Shown here in pieces: positions 35,061 to 48,079 of a stretch of DNA of 64,000 bases (position 1 is its first letter; every line of letters starts with the position of its first letter). The position numbers were made by a program, and so were the translations under genes. The stretch comes from Platerodrilus igneus (taxonomy: Eukaryota > Arthropoda > Insecta > Coleoptera > Lycidae). The stretch spans positions 124,001-188,000 of the forward strand of contig JARFIW010001344.1 of assembly GCA_036346225.1 (NCBI GenBank). Direction: 5' to 3'. The notes beneath the pieces are model-generated. The model saw only the letters and a program-made list of their open reading frames with translations, ran no database searches and had not been told where the DNA came from.

Positions 35061-37867
35061 CAGTGGCGTAACTACACCCCTGCCAGCCCCCGCTATGCGG
35101 GGGGGCCCCAAGTGCAAGAAGGCCCAAACGATAATAAACTCAACTTATTCATCTTCAACGTATTTGGCAGGTAAGAAACGGTCAAGAAAATATTGCAGAT
35201 AATTCAGAAACCGCAGGTTAACGAACGTTTTCTTGATGTTACTACTAGGAACTGCTGAAATACAAGAAATAATAATTAAGATAAATACTGAACACCACCT
35301 GCAGCCTGCATCCTTTCTTCTTTCTATCCGTTCTGTCCTATTTTGTAAGGGTTAATAAACAGATGAAAGAGACTGTAAACTTTAATAACAAAGATGTCTA
35401 TATTATTCTTAAGTGATAAGTTGTATAAAGTGGTAAAGCATTATTAAACGACTAGGGTTAGTTTGGTTTGTGGGATTTTAAATAGGAATAAAAGGGCTAT
35501 TGTCTGTACAGTACAGATTCACAGGATGGCAGGTAGCTTAGTAACCTTCGCTTTCTAGAAATATAATACTAGAAAGAAATTCATTTTGTGGTTTCTAGTC
35601 AGCTGGTTGCAACGTATTTGCATTAGCTGCATTATATATAATGGAAAGGAAGTAAAAAAGCATTCCAGTACGTTTTACTCAATAGTGTTGTGTTCGTATT
35701 ACAGGAGGTCTTTCATATTTAAACGTAAGTATTTATATCTATTTTTTATTAAACTACTATTGATTTGATCATAGTTGAAGTCGCGCTGAGAAATACATAT
35801 AAATAAATCTTTAAGCATTCAATAAAAATCATTTATATTTTGTTAATTAAAGCATTTAAAGCAAAGTATGTATGTGTTATTTGTAATTTCAAAAGGCTTT
35901 TAAATAATTATTACTTATCTAATTACATTATAATTAATTTCATTCAAAATTGCAGGAAATAATATACAATGAGCACTACAAGCGGCGCTGCAAAAAAACG
36001 AAAAAGGAAACTATTGGAAGAATCAAAGAGCAAGATTCCAAAAATAAGTTCCTTTTTTACTTCTAAAGAGTCCGAAAACAAGAACAATCTATGAAAGAAA
36101 TTGGGCTTTCGACAGTAGCATCTACTAGTTCCGCTACAGACGAACAGCAGTCGTCAACAATTTTAAAACTCTCACCCAGGGCGCAAGTACATCACATAAT
36201 GACGGCCGCGATAGAAATTTGGAACTAGATACCACTACAATTACAGAGGTAAATGTGAGTAGTACTTTTCACTTAATGAACTATCTATGGATCTGACGAA
36301 AGAATATCCAACCGATTTTGCACATTTTTTAAAAATCAATGTTTTACAACATGACAATTTAAGAAAAGAAATAATTAATTACGGATTGTGTAGACCAGAT
36401 GGTGCGTTTCCTAAAGATAATAAAAATAGAAGTTTTTCAGTTCACTATTATTACTTAATAACTGCAAGCGAAAATAAAAGCAATACGTTAAACTTACCAC
36501 ACAATTCAAATGGGTGGTTGTGTTATTCTAAATTAAAAATTGTGTTTATTGTCAACCATGTTGGCTGTTTGCTTCAGTAAGGTCAAGTTGGACGACCGGA
36601 ATTAATGATTGGCAGGGTTTATCAAAAATTAAAGAGCATTTGCTTGCTCAATCTCATTTAACTTGTTGTTTTATTTACGATATGTGGAAAAAAATTATAC
36701 CATAGATAAGAAAGATACTCTACTATTAAAACAAGAAACTGAATTTTGGAAAAATGTTTTACACAGACTTTTCAATGTTACTTTAACACTATCCCAGCGC
36801 ATGCTGTCATTTCGAGGACATAGAGAAAGTTTTTCTGATTCAAAAGACAGTTACAACGGTAATTTCTTAAGTTTAGTTCATTTAATTAGTAACTATGATC
36901 CTATATTACAAAAAGTGCTTGAACGACCCAAAGGTTCAATTAAATATTACGATGAATTATCCAATGATTATCGATTTAATGATGAAGAATTTAAATTTAA
37001 AATAAATGTATTTTATCGCGTAATGGATATTATAATTTCACAGCTGTCGAATCGTTTTAAATCGCTTTTTCATGTAAACGAAAAGTTTAATTTCTTAGAA
37101 CCTAATGTATTTTTGAATTTAACTGCAGACGATATTTTATCTAAGGCAAAACAATTGCAAAAATTTTACTACAAAGATTTAAATGATGCTATATGTATAG
37201 AACTTACTACACTCAAAAATAATAGACTTATTTGTGATGAATTAAAAAATGTTAACGGTATCTTACAATTTTTAGAATATCTAGTACTTTCCAAATCTAC
37301 AGGTTCTAGCAGTTTTCCAAACACCATAACAGCCTTAATGTTATACCTAACTTTACCGTTAGCGTTGCAAGTGCGGAGAGATCTTTCTCAAAATTAAAAT
37401 TATTAAAAATTATCTTAGGAACCGCACTTCACAAGATAGATTAGACGATTTATCCCTCTTAGCAGTAGAACATGACACTGCCAAAAATATGAATATAGAG
37501 GATACAATAAACGCGTTTGCAGCAAAACATGCAAGAAAAACAAAATTTTGAATTTGATTTGGAATGTCTGCTAGCTCATAGGTTTTTACTGTATCAAATT
37601 TTAGGTGTAAATAATTTTGTGCGGCGTATAAATATGTAGATTTAATATTAATTAACTTATAAGTTTGAATTTATGTAATTTGGTTTTATAATTAATAAAG
37701 CACTTGATTAATATAGTATATGTATTTAATTCTATACTGCTTCCTTCTCTACATGTACTACAATTTAATAATATGGCTAAATATAAGCCAGTAAAAGTAA
37801 TACATTTTAAAGAGAGCCCACTTTAAAATTTTTGCGGGGGGGCCCAAAAATCGTAGTTACGCCACTG
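35061..37867 (+). mobile_element. hAT transposon, 2.8 kb, with terminal inverted repeats and 8-bp target duplication
   Basis: The ends are perfect inverted repeats of 15 bases (CAGTGGCGTAACTAC at 35061, and its complement ending at 37867), followed by GC-rich subterminal blocks (GCGGGGGGGCCCC near 35097 and GCGGGGGGGCCC near 37833). The duplication CACCAATT flanks both sides. The element encodes a shortened transposase and is probably non-autonomous. It sits about 20 bases outside the RTE 5' end, so the local insertion order is RTE then hAT or the reverse; the sequence alone does not settle it. Confidence 0.95.
35969..37551 (+). pseudogene. hAT transposase with its catalytic core deleted
   Basis: The start at 35969 follows an A-rich leader and opens with MSTTSGAAKKRKRKLLEE, a basic nuclear-targeting N-terminus; that frame stops near 36094. 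Next come EYPTDFAHFL (36301) and a damaged zinc-binding region ending near 36580. The 244-codon frame 36663-37397 includes TLSQRMLSFRGHRESF near 36784 and ILQKVLERPKGSIKYY near 36903. There the core block with the first catalytic Asp should follow, but the sequence jumps directly to a C-terminal helical region. After a one-base shift near 37362 it ends with the dimerisation motif VASAERSFSKLKLLK and a stop at 37549. The deletion removes the DDE catalytic region, so the protein could not transpose DNA. Confidence 0.85.
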
Positions 37868-37875
37868 CACCAATT
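37868..37875. repeat. Target-site duplication (right) of the hAT element
   Basis: An exact copy of CACCAATT at 35053-35060. Confidence 0.95.
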
Positions 37876-40800
37876 TATTTAATGTCACGCCTTTATAAAA
37901 CAAAATTGGGATAAAAGCTAGTGTAATAATCGAAGCTTGAACTAAACCTCACTCAAATTGCAGTAAACGGCAGTTTATATACCTAATCAATATATCTGAT
38001 TTATTCTACAAACTTACTAAAATTATGCAACAATATTTAGAACATTTCTATTGTAGGCTTAATAAAGTTCTTAAATGTTATCTCATGAAAACTGTCAATC
38101 AAGTCCGTCTGAAGACGCCACGTCACAAGGCGACTGGCAAATACCCTTTGTGTACAGATGTCTTGTATACTTTCGGCTGTATTGTTCTTGTCAGGGGTGC
38201 ACTAAGCGACTTCTAGTTGCAGTATTTTGAATTACAACTGTACAATTTTAAAAATAAATGTAACGGCTATAAGGAATCTCATTTTATTCAAATTTTACTC
38301 TATTGCTTGTTATACGACCAATTAACTCAAGAGTAGAGATAAATATTTTAATATCTCTATCCATATCATATATAAGTCTCTGTTCGCAAATCAAATTAAA
38401 TATAATTGAAACTCATTATTTTGAATTAGATACACTAAAGTCGCATCACTAGCAAACAGCAGAGCCGAAAGAAACTAAAGGAGTTGTTTAGATACCCTTC
38501 TGAGTATGTTCTGCTTTATAGGTACACTAAATAGACAATTAGCTAATACTGCATTTGATCATCTTCACCAAACAGACTGGCTATCTCTCCAACATAAAGT
38601 AGATTCACCTCGTGTCGATTCACTTTGTGCCGAGGAGTTCACTAGCTTGCTTGATGATGAGAACTTTCTAAGATGTTCAAAGAAACATTAACTAATTTTC
38701 TATTATATTGGTTTACTTAAGCAAACAACGAGGAGAATATTCTAAGAATACTTTTCGAAATCACCCTTTATTTGTTTTTTAAAGTTTTACTGATTGTGAT
38801 TATTTATGGTTTTTATTATATTTAACCCGTATCATTTGTCTTAAACATCCAGAGAAACAGACCTGCATAATATATCACACCATTAAAGGGGTTTTCTATA
38901 TTTGCATATTATTGGATTTAGAATCGAGGTGCTCGGTATAATTATTTCAGCTATATTGCACAACAAAGGCGAATATAGGTGTGGTTACTACTGGACTGTC
39001 GAAAGTTGAATTTAGAGCAACTAATAATTTGCTTCCTGACGTAAAAGTTTTCCAATAATTGAATGACAATTTGGTTTGTATCACATCCGTACTAAAGCTC
39101 AAAGTTCTAATGTTCACTCTCAATAAATAAAGCAAAGCTCCGACGGCATTATTGTGTTAAGTGGAGTTATTTGTATCCAGAAAAGCATCAGCGAGACATA
39201 CTTCCTGTGGTACTTCTGCTTGTCAACAAACGGAATTATCCGTTTAGTTTCATTCGCTTGAGTTGTTTTTCTCGCCAAGAAAACGTCGCTCACTTATCCA
39301 ACTATCTTATATCCGCAAGTCTTTTGGTTGCTATTGCAGTTGTTAGCCTCTTCCTGTTGTTCAACCTTTGTTTCCATTTTCCGTGGTTAATGAGGCTCGA
39401 GTTGCCATTTTTTTCTAATTTACGTTTGTTACTCAGTCGTTTTGTCAATATCCCGTATACGGGTCGTTTGCAACATCGTTGCATGCGGTGGTTTTTAACA
39501 TATGATCCATATTGTTAGCGCACTTTCCGCATCTCATAAACCGAAAGAGCAGTCATGATATTTTATTTATCCTGTACATGCGTTATCCAATGACTCGCAA
39601 ATGCATACATAGGCTATAAATGCGAATTGCAGTTCACTAAATTAACAAATCCTCTATGAAACTTGTCAGTCACAAGCAGTACAACAGACAATAAAATATT
39701 GATTTATACTGGTGATTTGGGAACCTCGTAATCGTAACTATATAGTGGACTAACGCCCCAATCACACATATAAAAACACGAAATGGACGGAACTTATTGC
39801 ATGACACCCTCATCGTGTTCATCTCTGGCGGCTGTTGTATTGATGGCCGCCTATACCCTAAGACAATTGAACTGCAACCAATAATAATATTATTACTTTT
39901 CTTTTCAGGACATTGTTAAAGTTCATACAATTTCATTGAGCACAGTCTCTTGATACAATAGCTACTGATAAATTTATACAAACTTACAGAACAATTTCGT
40001 ATGTGACGTGCTTTATGGATTCGTATTATTTCAATTAAAAGGTTAATAAGTAATCAAAAGTTGTTGATCAGATAATGATTTGTTTCAGCAAAATCTGTTT
40101 GATTAGTGCGATTATGACTATCAACTAACGTTATCTATATTATTTTTGGAACTTTGAGTATTATGGACTTGTGCGCTCGTCCTCGTAGTTACCTTGATCA
40201 CAGTGCATATTCATAAACTTATTGAACACTTTCTTATCATTCCTCAAGTTAGGTCGATTATCCTAAGTTTATATCGTCATCATTTAGACGAAAAGCGTAA
40301 CTCGATATTTCTGCTAAACGAGTTATGCGCCTCCTGAAATTCACAGCAGTTTATTCCGTGTTATGACAAACGGGCGTATTTTGATCTTTTATCATAATTC
40401 GAATATAACTTATTATTTGTTTGGCGTATTTTAGATATGAATACTTTGTTATGAAGCAGTGCGCATCTCTTATTAACACGTCTGTGCTTGCATTATTCTT
40501 GAGGTTAAAGTATAGTCTGTATATTCTGCCGATATGTGTATCACTTGTGCTACAGTCATCGAAGTATAAGCATGCAGTAAATCGTGGCATACTCTATTTG
40601 AGATTATATAACTTCAGGTAAATTCATATTTTTAATAATATATTAGTTTCTAAAATTTGTATAATGTTTAGGACAGTAAAATGGATGTTCTATTTAAGTG
40701 GCTGGATGGGTCTGTAAGTTGCGTGCTTACCTGTTTTTTTAGAAACTGTCAGGAAAAGCGGTAAATTTAAAATAGGTGTGAAAGTAATAATTTTTTATAA
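37876..40800. other. AT-rich stretch, no supported gene
   Basis: Short frames (38025-38216, 38506-38691, 39171-39518, 40421-40621 plus, and 38947-39135, 40351-40590 minus) have no recognisable motifs. The region around 39200-39500 is less AT-rich and may be a decayed element. Confidence 0.4.
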
Positions 40801-40828
40801 CAGAAAATAGTATTATGGAACAAATACT

Positions 40829-43413
40829 ATGACAACTTGAAAACGACAGCGTGCAGTAATTGAAAACGACGAACTAAACTACGCATCTGATACTGAACCG
40901 ATTACAGAGAAAATGAAAATGTACAAAAACACTGTACATCACATTCATTGATCAGATCCAGCATTCATAAGGATAGCACTCGTCATCTGACGATGTACCG
41001 CTTTCGAGAGTTGGGCAAAAGCTAAAAAGCAATTTAAACAAACAATAGTGCTTTAAAAGAAGGGATCTGTTTAGTGATATTAAAACTTACAGCAATGCAA
41101 GATCTATTCCACAATTTAATAATGCCGAAGATTCAATTGCAAAAATATGTGTACGAAAAGAATTCGAAATTGTAACTGAACGGGATTTAGATGCCGAATC
41201 TATTGACATTAATGACGTAGAAGATCCTTCATACGTACAGCCATACGAAGTTAGGCAAGCAAGCGAGAAGTATTTATTTCTTGTTTCCGATGTTCGGCCT
41301 TTTTATGTTGGACTCACTTTGAAAAAGAGGAATCTTCTTGTGATATGCACTTCGCAATGTCAGATGACGTAATTGCTTCCACGTACAAATCACAACAGAG
41401 GTAAAAACAACAAAATGATGAAAGGAAAATACATACAAAAAAACCTGAAGATTTTGTAGTAAAGGAGCACCAAAAGAATTTGTTAAGAAGAAAATTACCA
41501 AAGATTAATATGAAAAAGTTGCAAAAATGTTAAGAAACAACGGTGCGGAGTACACTTCGGTTTAGTCTAAAAAAATAATTTGGTGGACTGGAGAAATAAT
41601 GGAACATTTGACTGTATGTTCTGATTGACCCGAATCACCTTGCTTGTTTTGAAGTACGATGGGATAGTGGTGAGTTTGAACGTATGAGTCCCTTAGATTT
41701 GGAACCTGTTAGAGAAGACAGTAAACCAGAAAATGCAGGCGATTATGTACCTGTTTTTCTCGAAGAAATACAAAATTGTTTTTTATCATCCTAAAAAAGC
41801 GCCTCATGGTGAACGCTTATCAACTTATCTACAAATAGTTGAAAAATTGAAATATGTTATGTGTTTAGCATTTGCTGAACCATTTTTAGTGTCCTTTGAC
41901 CTTAATGAATATCCAACATATGTATCCAATGGATTTACTACTATAAAAGGTACACTGGAAAACAAATTCTATAAAGGAATTACTGCTACACAATTTGATG
42001 AACGTTACTACTCAACAAATGCAGAACTGCATAGCACCACGGCATAGCACCACTGCATAGCACCACAATAAAACAAGCTCGCATCATAAGTGAATTATGT
42101 TTAAGAATTATCAAAGCGTCAGATACAATTGGTGTTGGAGCGGTGTATTGTCAGCTAATCGATACATATTAGTCTACTGATAATGAAGTATATCTAGTTC
42201 AAACAAGTCTATCTGGTAGTAGATCACTAGCATCTCTTTTAACACGGCGCTTGAAACATCCAGATGATTAGAAACAGGAAGCTCAAGCACTTCTAGAAGC
42301 GCTTTGGAGTTGTAATGATTCAGAACCATTTAGAATGCCTATGTAGATCACTGAAAACATTCTTGACTATTACCTAGCTATTGACACTCTAATAGACTTG
42401 GGAACTGTTAAGGAAGATTTATTGCGTGGTAATTATGAATCGCCTCAAGATATGAGACTGATATTTCAAAAATTGAAAAATTATAATATTAATACACGAT
42501 CTGGAATTTATGCAATGATTGTTCATCTCTCTACAATGTTTGAAGCACATATGTATAAAACTGTTCACAATTAGAAAATGGCAAAACGTAAAAAACTATG
42601 TCTTCAAGAGAAAATATAAAAAGATGCCAAAGAAAGAAACTACTTAAACACGGTGTCTTAAAGAAAGTGACACTGAGTTGTCTTCTAGTGAAGATAAAAT
42701 CTCTAATGGAACAACAACAGCAAATGGTGACGTAAGTGATTATCAGTTAGAGGATAATGATTGCCATGAGTTATTAGCTAGTTCACTATCGCCTTCATTA
42801 AGTACTAATGCGGGTTCAGTATATAGACCAAGGGTTAAACGAAAAGTTACTTGAAATTCTCGGCGTAGAAGATATTCTGGTGGTAGTAGTAACACAAATG
42901 GTGATGTAACAGCCGTTTCACATAACCTACTAGTTGCACGTAAAATAATAGAAAGAACAAATTCAGATTCTAATACTCGTTGCCCAACATCCAGTATCGA
43001 AGATACTAATAGTGATAATAAGAAAAGAATAAAGAAACCAGTAGTTACACGCAAAGCAACTTTTAAAATGAAAGCAGAATCAAATTCCCGTCGTCGCCAA
43101 ACACCTGCTACTGAGAACACTGGTAGTAACGGAAGTGAAGCAATATATAAAAGGTCAGTTACACAAAAAATAAAGCAAAAGATGCTGCAATATATGAGTT
43201 CTGAAAATGAAGATTTGCGAACATCTTCTCGCAGACGAAGTGATAAGCGGCCTCACTACAATAAAGAGTCTAATGGTGATAATATAACTTTAGCAACTTC
43301 AAAAAGAAATTATAGCTTAAATGTTGATAGCAATTTGACTGTTTTAACAACTATAAGTAGTTGAAGTCGTGTACGTAGGTTAACTATAAGAGGAAAAGCT
43401 CTTTTACGAAAAT
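40829..43413 (+). pseudogene. Processed pseudogene of BRWD3/PHIP (bromodomain and WD-repeat protein)
   Basis: BRWD3/PHIP proteins are chromatin-binding ubiquitin-ligase substrate adaptors with WD repeats, a cryptic Tudor-like region and two bromodomains. Read in shifting plus frames this region gives, in order: RDLDAESIDINDVEDPSYVQ near 41191, FEVRWDSGEFERMSPLDLEP near 41650-41708, PFLVSFDLNEYPTYV (first bromodomain) near 41881-41925, TATQFDERYYSTNAEL near 41986-42029, SEPFRMP and NYESPQDMRLIFQKL (second bromodomain) near 42318 and 42432, then a long Ser/Arg-rich C-terminus to a stop near 43413. The WD repeats are absent, so the copy is 5'-truncated. No intron-like interruption separates the domains, as expected for a retrocopy. 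Many stops and shifts are present. Confidence 0.8.
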
Positions 43414-44230
43414 AGGTATCAAATTCCATTTGTGGTACCATAATTAGTAAGCAATTAATTCAATATTCAGAGTTATAGGCAAATTGGTCCTTCTGTTTTC
43501 TTTAAATCACTCTGTTGTAAGGTAACAAAATTTGAGATACTCCATTTCGAGTTAATGACGACGAATGGTCTGTTCATCGTATGGGCCGAGTAGTTGGTGC
43601 TGTAAACTGCGTTGAATTTACACAGCAAAGGACTTGGATTTAGCCACAGAAACCAGAGAGCTGGATAATAAATAGCGTGAGAAGCATAACTACTAAAATG
43701 GACACCGTATTACGGTTTGATGAAATCAGCAGTTAACAAAATAGCTACGTTAAAAAACTATACGGCGCGGTTCAAACTAGATACTTTTGATAGCAAACGC
43801 CTATTACCAAGGAAGATAGACAAAAACTAACTAATATGGCATGGGCTCGATATTCGTGAAATTTCGGATGTCGAAAACCGCATCTCGATATCTTTAACTG
43901 TTTATGAGCTACAGGGTATTTCCAAATATGTGCTATTTATAAACATGCCTATAACTTTGTTATTTATAACATTTTTTTATTTCAGTAAAAATATCCATGA
44001 AGCAGTTTTTTTGAGTAAAATTTAGTAGCGTACCTAATCTTTTTTACCGCTTTGAAAATATAGGCTAAGCCTGGAACTTTTCTTATAAAACACCTTGCAT
44101 ATTATTAACCTATTGATTTGACCATTTTTTTCTCAACATAATGATATTTTATACTTTATATCTCTCAAAGTGGCAAAATCGAAGAAAAACATTATTTTTA
44201 TTATCTATTTGACGAGTCGTCTGCCTAAAG
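43414..44230. other. No supported gene
   Basis: A short reading near 43540-43630 (VNDDEWSVHRMGRVVGAVNC) looks coding-like but I cannot place it. The rest is AT-rich. Confidence 0.35.
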
Positions 44231-44234
44231 TTTG

Positions 44235-44530
44235 ACGTTCGCAGGTAACAAATTAACACACCTAGGAATATTGCAAGAATCACTAGTCAGTTTTTAAACG
44301 AAGAGGTTGGCGATCAATGGTTGACGACTCAGATATAGCACCACTCGATGTTTTAGTTTGGGATAGGATCAAAGATTTAACTTTAAATAAGCGTTTCTCG
44401 GCAAACTTTGGAAGCGATTGTATGACATGACACTTATTTAATATCACAAGTAGAACTAGTGAATGCGTTTAATCATGTGAGAAAAGAGATGCCCTTTGTA
44501 TGTAAATTAAAATGGTGACCAGTTTAAACA
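44235..44530 (+). pseudogene. Transposase C-terminal scrap (mariner-like, RNI-FLN-W type)
   Basis: The plus strand reads NTPRNIARITSQFLNEEVGD near 44252-44310, then an interrupted APLDVLVWDRIKDL near 44340-44380, and VRKEMPF near 44478-44500. This matches the order RNV-QFLN--FP-W, SPDLTPLDYFLWG--KD and a final VR-RC block found in a group of insect mariner-like transposases. It is very short and disrupted. Confidence 0.45.
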
Positions 44531-44601
44531 TTTGGTGTTATTATCTTTCTTGTTTAGCTATTTTATTTGACCAGAAGAATTAGTAATGTTCATTTAGTGT
44601 T

Positions 44602-44729
<128 letters not shown>

Positions 44730-44814
44730 TCAAAATAACGACTTTAGTTTATAGTTAAATGAGTTAGGTAACGGGTTTATAGGTATATGTTAATTATAAA
44801 GATTAAAACACTTT

Positions 44815-45790
44815 GTTTTTAACGAAGCTTTCGATTTTAATTAAAATCTTCATCAGGATGCTGCAATATTATAACACCATCAAAAATATTATAGATAAAA
44901 TCACTTACAAAAACTAGAGAATTGATGTAAGTATAAAAGCAGGAACGTAATAAAAATATAAATATATATCACAAATAACCAAGGTAAACTAACATGTTAA
45001 ACCTAAAAACATATCGTTACAGTTTGTTGAAGTATACATGACTGTTTGGTGGCAGATGTTCCTATAAGTCAAAATACAAAGCTAAAGATATAAAAATATT
45101 TAGTTTAATTCGGTGTTTTTATTCTACAATTATTTCTATGTATATTACCTAGTTTTAAAATATACGAATATATCGCACTTAAACCGTCAGTATCCGATTT
45201 ATAATTTAAGGCATTACTGTTGTTTGTGGTAAGTGTCCTTTCAAGAAAAAGTCTCCCTTTGTAGTTAACTTCAGTATCCAAAATGTTAACCTTATTAAAG
45301 TCAGGTTGGTGATTACATTCTTTTTTTAATTACAGGCTAAAGCACACAAATCTTTCCCTATTTTGCAGTCACTTCTATGTTGAACAATTCTGGATCGTAA
45401 CCATTGAGAAGACTGTCCAATATAGATCTTATCGCAGTTATTACAAGAAATGGAATAATTGATATTGGAATTGTTAAGCATAGGAATCCTGTCTTTGATA
45501 AAAGAAAATAAATGGTCGATTGTGAAAGGATTATATCTAGCACCTATGACAGAGTTATTCTGTAGGACATTTATTAATTTAAAAGTTAAGTTTTTTACCA
45601 AAGAAAGTTTTTTGTAAGTAACATCAGTAGAGGGTGTCATATTCGTGGTAAGCTTTTTGTTGTGCATTGTGCTGAAAATAAGCTTTTTTGTTAAACTTTT
45701 AGGAAAACCATTATTAATTGCAATATCTGTTAACAAATGTAAATGAGTTTCTTTGCTTCGTTTAATCCGAGCTAGCAAGATAATATGGAC
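44815..45790 (-). mobile_element. Penelope-like element 1, 3' part with GIY-YIG endonuclease, 5'-truncated
   Basis: Penelope-like retroelements pair a reverse transcriptase with a C-terminal GIY-YIG endonuclease. The 150-codon minus frame 45778-45326 carries the linker and then the endonuclease core: YSISCNNCDKIYIGQSSQWL, with Y-I and YIG signatures, followed by RSRIVQHRSDC. The reverse transcriptase, which would lie at higher coordinates, is missing. Downstream, near 44815-44862, is the AAGCTTTCGATTTTAA and AAAATCTTCATCAGG arrangement typical of Penelope 3' regions. The frame ends with CALAC, just before the usual His-containing tail, so it is slightly truncated. Confidence 0.8.
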
Positions 45791-46326
45791 ATCTTTAAGC
45801 GATAATTCACATTAGATTATTTTTTTCATATAAAGCACCAGCATATAGCTACATTTTACTGCACCTTTTATAGACGTCCCTACGTGTAGGCTCGATTAAA
45901 CCGTTTGAAAATTAAAGCTTCTTGTCTCGTAGACTTTATGAAGATTTTCTCTGAGCAGTATATCTGATTGGTTTCCAGTACGATTAACAGAATGAAAGAA
46001 ATTCGGGAGGGATTGATAGCTGAAAGGGGAGAAATTGGTTCATATGCCTCTAGTTGGAAGACCCGAAAAAGGAGACTTTGTAGGTGAAAAAATAACAGAC
46101 TGGGAGAAACTCAGGAATCAGAAATGCCGGCTATTTATAGATTTTAAACAAAAATATGTCGGGAATGAGTGAAAAAGGCATAAAGAAGCAAAAAGCATGA
46201 AAACAGAGTAAAAAAAGTTACTGAATAAAATGAAAAAAGTATCAAGGAACGGAGTGAGAAGTTTGATAAAAAACTCTGAAGCTAAAATCAGAAAGTAAGA
46301 AGAATGAAAGAAAATTTAAAGAGACG

Positions 46327-47107
46327 ATGGACAAAATAACTTCAGGCTTAAAAGGGCCTAATAAGACTGTAGAATATATGAATTTTGAAATTAGAGGGAA
46401 ACTGGTACATATTGTAGAGGATATAAATGATACGAAAGAGGAAATTGTTGAGATAAAAGCGAATCAGGAAGCAGGTGAGAAAGATACTAATGAAAAAATT
46501 AAGAATTTAGATCAAAAGGTAAACAAAATCGAGGAAGGTTGCCAAGCTAAATTTAAGACATTTAAAAATTATTTAGGAAATTTTAAAGCAGAATTACGCA
46601 ATAAGGGAGAAAATCTGATAGATAGGATAAAAAATAATAATGTTGGGTAATCCATGAGGTGGAGTCCAATCATTATCCCGTTGGAACAATATTCAAAATT
46701 TTATGGGGATAGCAAACTGAACCCCAAAATATTCTTAATTAATCCCAAAACTTTAATACAGGGTAGTTGGGATAAATATACTAAATTGAATATAGTAAGA
46801 TCTATGTTAAACGGAAGTGCGGAAATCTGGTTTGGAATTATTGAAAGTAAGTTAAACTCCTGTAAAGATTTTGAGGTTAAATTGTTAAAACATTTCTGTG
46901 TAAAATGGATTGATTTTGGAAGAAATTTCAGCGAGTTGCGTCAACTTATATGAGTCACCTAAACCAGAAGCTTATAGATTTTTTCAGAGTTTATGTAGTA
47001 AAAACCGTGATACTATAAGAGGAATAAATAAACCAGCACGAGGATTAATGATCGATTGTCAGTATGTCGGTCAACAACGAGTAGTAATTAACTCTAACTT
47101 ACGTTAA
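46327..47107 (+). pseudogene. Ty3-like retrotransposon gag, broken
   Basis: Three consecutive plus-strand frames (46327-46650, 46654-46953, 46910-47107) look like one broken gag gene. The first is acidic-basic and coiled-coil-like (many E/K/I heptads). The second has a capsid-like core: KLNPKIFLINPKTL, then WDKYTKLNIVRSMLNGSAEIWF near 46771-46835. This is the F-G-NP-FL, I-L-G-A--W pattern of Ty3-type gag. No protease, pol or LTR was seen downstream. The region 45980-46320 may hold the N-terminus. Assignment to the gypsy/Ty3 side is by motif order only. Confidence 0.6.
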
Positions 47108-47916
47108 AGTTCACGTTATATGTTTGAACTATTTGTCAAGAACGATGCGTTTTAAAGTTGTGGACTATTTATTACTAAAGTATGAACAACTCAGGTTGAA
47201 AGTAAAATTGGTTTATTAGAGTTAATAAAGTAAATTCCTGTATGATATTGAAAATTTAAATATAAATAAAACACGACTTGGATTTTCAAAAGCATTTATT
47301 AATGAATTATTTCTAAGAGTGGAACGAAATGGAAAAAGAAATTCAATCAATGATTTGGTTTGACAAATTTATGGATTACGCACAATTAATGGTGAAAACG
47401 CAAGTATAGCATTATTTAAACCTTTAGAACGACATATAAATAGTTTACAAAATCATGCATAAAATCTCCATTTAGAAACCATTGTGCACCCTTGGCTTAA
47501 CTATTTGAGTTAATTTCTAAACAGCTTTTTATTTTGAAGAATTTCCACATTTATTACATTTAAAGCTCGTATATTTATATGCAGGTTACGTGTGACTTTA
47601 TCATCAACGTTATATTTTAATTATTAATTACGATATGCATATTGCGTACTCAAAATATCGCCTTCGCAAAGCAACAAGCTCGTGACTTAATCAAAGTAAC
47701 ATTCTCGCGGTTGAATTCATAAATGGATTTCTTTAATCAAAGTTCCGGTTGATATACAATTTATCTTGATTACGTCACGGCTTCTAGATCGTTTTAGTTA
47801 CGTATGAAAGCTAATACACCTGAAAATGTCAAATATGATTGACAAAAATGCTAAACGTAATTGAAAGTAAGGTTTGTGTATAGTTGTGTTTAGATTTGTA
47901 AATTATCAAATTATCG

Positions 47917-47996
47917 TCATTGGTCTAGTTGGCGTAATTGATAAACGCATAGTTCTGAAAAGACTAAGATACAGGTTCAAGTCCTGTCTAAGACCT
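47917..47996 (+). pseudogene. tRNA-Leu-like sequence of bacterial/organellar type, without variable arm
   Basis: The sequence folds as a tRNA: a damaged acceptor (GTCT paired with AGAC, then mismatches that a one-T deletion would explain), D stem GCGT/ACGC with loop AATTGATAA, anticodon stem TAGTT/GACTA with loop CTGAAAA, a 4-base variable region, and a perfect T stem ACAGG/CCTGT with loop TTCAAGT. The D-arm wording TGGCGTAATTGATAAACGC closely follows that of bacterial and plastid tRNA-Leu and not eukaryotic tRNA-Leu. Yet the long variable arm is missing and the anticodon would read GAA (Phe). A one-base change from UAA (Leu) would explain the loop. It is probably a pseudogene of foreign origin. 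Confidence 0.4.
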
Positions 47997-48078
47997 TATG
48001 TTTTCCCTTTTTCTCGATTTGAAATGGTCATTTGGGTTTTGTATAAAAGTCTAAGTTATTATTTCATTTTATTAATTG

Positions 48079-48079
<1 letters not shown>

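Noticed and set aside
39171..39518. 115-codon plus-strand ORF with a hydrophobic stretch
   Set aside because: No signal, family motif or conserved counterpart visible; it may be chance or antisense to a decayed element.
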